Origin: Plasmodiophora brassicae
Lineage: Eukaryota > Endomyxa > Phytomyxea > Plasmodiophorida > Plasmodiophoridae
DNA length: 64,000 bases
NCBI GenBank assembly: GCA_039704465.1
Contig: JASFAU010000009.1
Span: forward strand, 1,054,001-1,118,000
Direction: 5' to 3'
Shown: piece after piece, positions 62,523-64,000 of the stretch
Layout of the letters: each line of letters begins with the position of its first letter
Numbering within the stretch: position 1 is the stretch's first letter
The notes under the pieces: model-generated
The model's database searches: none
What the model was told of the DNA's origin: nothing
The model's input: the letters and a program-made list of their open reading frames with translations, nothing else
Position numbers and translations under genes: made by a program

Positions 62523-64000
62523 ATGGCCTCGAGCATCGTGGCGTCTGCGCGTTCAGCGTGCGAACAGTATGTGGAGTGGGCGCCCGACGACTGGTCGCGC
62601 CGCGAGGCGAAGGACATGCTGGACAGGGGCGACGAGACGCTGCTGGTCGCCAGGTTCGGCAAGCGGATTGCGTTCGGGACGGCGGGGCTGCGTGCCGTCA
62701 TGGGCGCCGGAACGGCTGCGATGAACCCGCTGGTGATCCTGCAAACGTGCCAGGGCCTATGTCAATATGGACAGGTTGTCATCCCCCCTTGCGTTATTTT
62801 CTATCGGCCGCTCACTGGCTGGTCATCTCAGGAGGCTATTCCAAACTTCAAGTCTCGTGGAGTTGTCATCGGGTTTGATGGGCGGCACCATTCGCGGGTG
62901 GGTGCGGCACTGCTGATCTCAGTGATGCTGTTCGTCCCACGTGACGTGGCCGACCTGTGCAGGAATTCGCGGACCTTGCAGCGTTTGTGTTTATGTCCCA
63001 AGGTGTAACCGTGCATCTGATGCGGAAGATGATTCCAACGCCATTCGTACCGTTCGGTGAGCCCCGTGGGTTGTGCCGATACAGTTGCACGAGCTAAATG
63101 ACACCTGACTCGCAGGGGTCGTCCAGCTCCGCACCGCGATTGGTGTAATGGTTACGGCTTCTCACAACCCGAAGCAAGACAACGGGTTTAAAGTGTACTG
63201 GTCCAACGGTGCTCAGGTAGAACAGCCACAGCAGCCTAATCGACAGGGCCGATTGCTGATGTGGCTCGACAAAGATTGTGCCGCCGCACGACTCCAACAT
63301 TGCGGCTGCTATTGACAACAACCTTCGACCATGGATGGAGTATCGCGGGTTCACCCTTGACCACCAAGCACTTGCTGGTACCTTCATGCCCTTTCATCCG
63401 AGTCCCATCCAGAGGTTTCTGATGACCAGGAACGTATTGCAGCCAACGACCCAACTGAGCGGCTATGGACCTCGTACTTCCAAACGATCAGCGCCCCTCC
63501 ATATTGCAATGTATCTGGCGATTTCCCGACCCCAATCAAGGTCACGTATACTGCAATGCATGGTGTCGGTACTGCCGCCGTTCTCGCCGCGTTTCAGTCT
63601 TTCCGATTGCCGCCACCAATTCAAGTAGCAGAGCAGTGCACTCCAGATCCTGAGTTCAGCACAGTACGTCCGCTCTATGCCCAATGCGATGTATCCACGA
63701 ATGACAGTACTTGGATTAGGTGAAATATCCGAATCCGGAAGAAGGGGCTGGCGCATTGGCACTAGCCATGAAGGCTGCAGAGAGCGCAGGGTCGCGGTTG
63801 ATTCTTGCCAATGACCCCGACGCAGACCGGCTGGCAGTTGCCGAAAGGTAACGCATGCGTTTTCTACGAGTCGTGAACCTGATGGTGGACGTCGTTGTAA
63901 GAACATGTGATGGCAATTGGCGGATATTCAATGGTAACGAGATTGCTGCATTATTCGCCGATTGGCTTTGGGTGGGACCGATTCATACTGCGTCGCGTCC
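62523..64000 (+). CDS. PGM2: Phosphoglucomutase/phosphopentomutase 2, 3' end outside window
   Basis: Exons include 62523-62774, 62832-62897, 62963-63056 and 63115 to about 63216, then at least three more to the window edge (introns 57, 65, 58 nt and similar). Blocks: [40 protein letters not shown] (across a splice), [33 protein letters not shown] with the catalytic Ser, [40 protein letters not shown] and [16 protein letters not shown] (metal-binding loop), ending [16 protein letters not shown]. This is the PGM2/PGM2L1 subgroup interconverting hexose and pentose 1- and 6- or 5-phosphates. Only the N-terminal two thirds are present. Confidence 0.92.

Noticed and set aside
1..64000. CRISPR arrays, bacterial operons, viral or toxin genes
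   Set aside because: No direct-repeat/spacer arrays, polycistronic gene strings, recognisable viral proteins or toxin families were found.

Overview
The window is nuclear DNA of a compact-genome protist. Most genes are interrupted by very short GT-AG introns: almost all that I placed are 45-73 nt, and many start GTAC or GTGT. Intergenic gaps are often only 50-350 bp, and the gene content is purely eukaryotic (Polo-like and AMPK-like kinases, eIF4E, TFIIA-gamma, SNAREs, HSBP1, HMG, Tudor and PARP-finger proteins). The GC-rich codons, tiny introns and large lineage-specific secreted or membrane families would fit a plasmodiophorid-like rhizarian, but that identification is inference only. No prokaryotic operon, CRISPR array or organellar gene was seen.

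Layout. 1-7300: a Polo-like kinase cut by the left edge, a GT61 glycosyltransferase, a small unknown gene, an AMPK-related kinase and a membrane RING-H2 protein. 7900-8500: three tandem tRNA-Thr genes. 9060-10004: a bulb-type lectin gene that looks broken upstream of its lectin domain. 10440-16800: unknown and secreted proteins, a two-box HMG protein, eIF4E, a PARP-type zinc-finger protein and a tail-anchored protein. 17226-19991: a tandem family of Gly/Ser-rich secreted proteins (one decayed, two intact), then a methyltransferase-like gene. 21300-23540: scrambled non-LTR retrotransposon pieces. 23664-29463: a three-member family of membrane proteins with a modular relationship. 30233-33500: two tRNA-Lys genes and poorly resolved membrane-protein exons, with a strong hairpin. 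33495-37206: a gene with a 230-bp inverted duplicate, a membrane-anchored GH16 enzyme and small ORFs. 37453-45790: enoyl-CoA isomerase, a nuclear protein, nucleoside hydrolase, TFIIA-gamma, a Golgi-type glycosyltransferase-like protein, a syntaxin-8-like SNARE and a coiled-coil/solenoid protein. 46896-54853: an SbmA/YddA-type ABC transporter, Bet1, a COPI-associated protein, HSBP1, a Rab-like GTPase fused to a PH domain, a Tudor protein and a Shg1/BOD1-like subunit. 55061-62355: five paralogues of an undescribed multi-pass membrane family, one intact and four broken. 62523-end: phosphoglucomutase-2, cut by the right edge.

Functional themes are secretory-pathway traffic (two Qc-SNAREs, the COPI-associated protein, the Rab-like/PH protein, Golgi glycosyltransferases), chromatin (HMG, Tudor, Shg1-like, PARP finger) and fast-evolving surface or secreted families. 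Exon joins given below were worked out by hand from reading frame, splice sites and family conservation; none is supported by transcript data.
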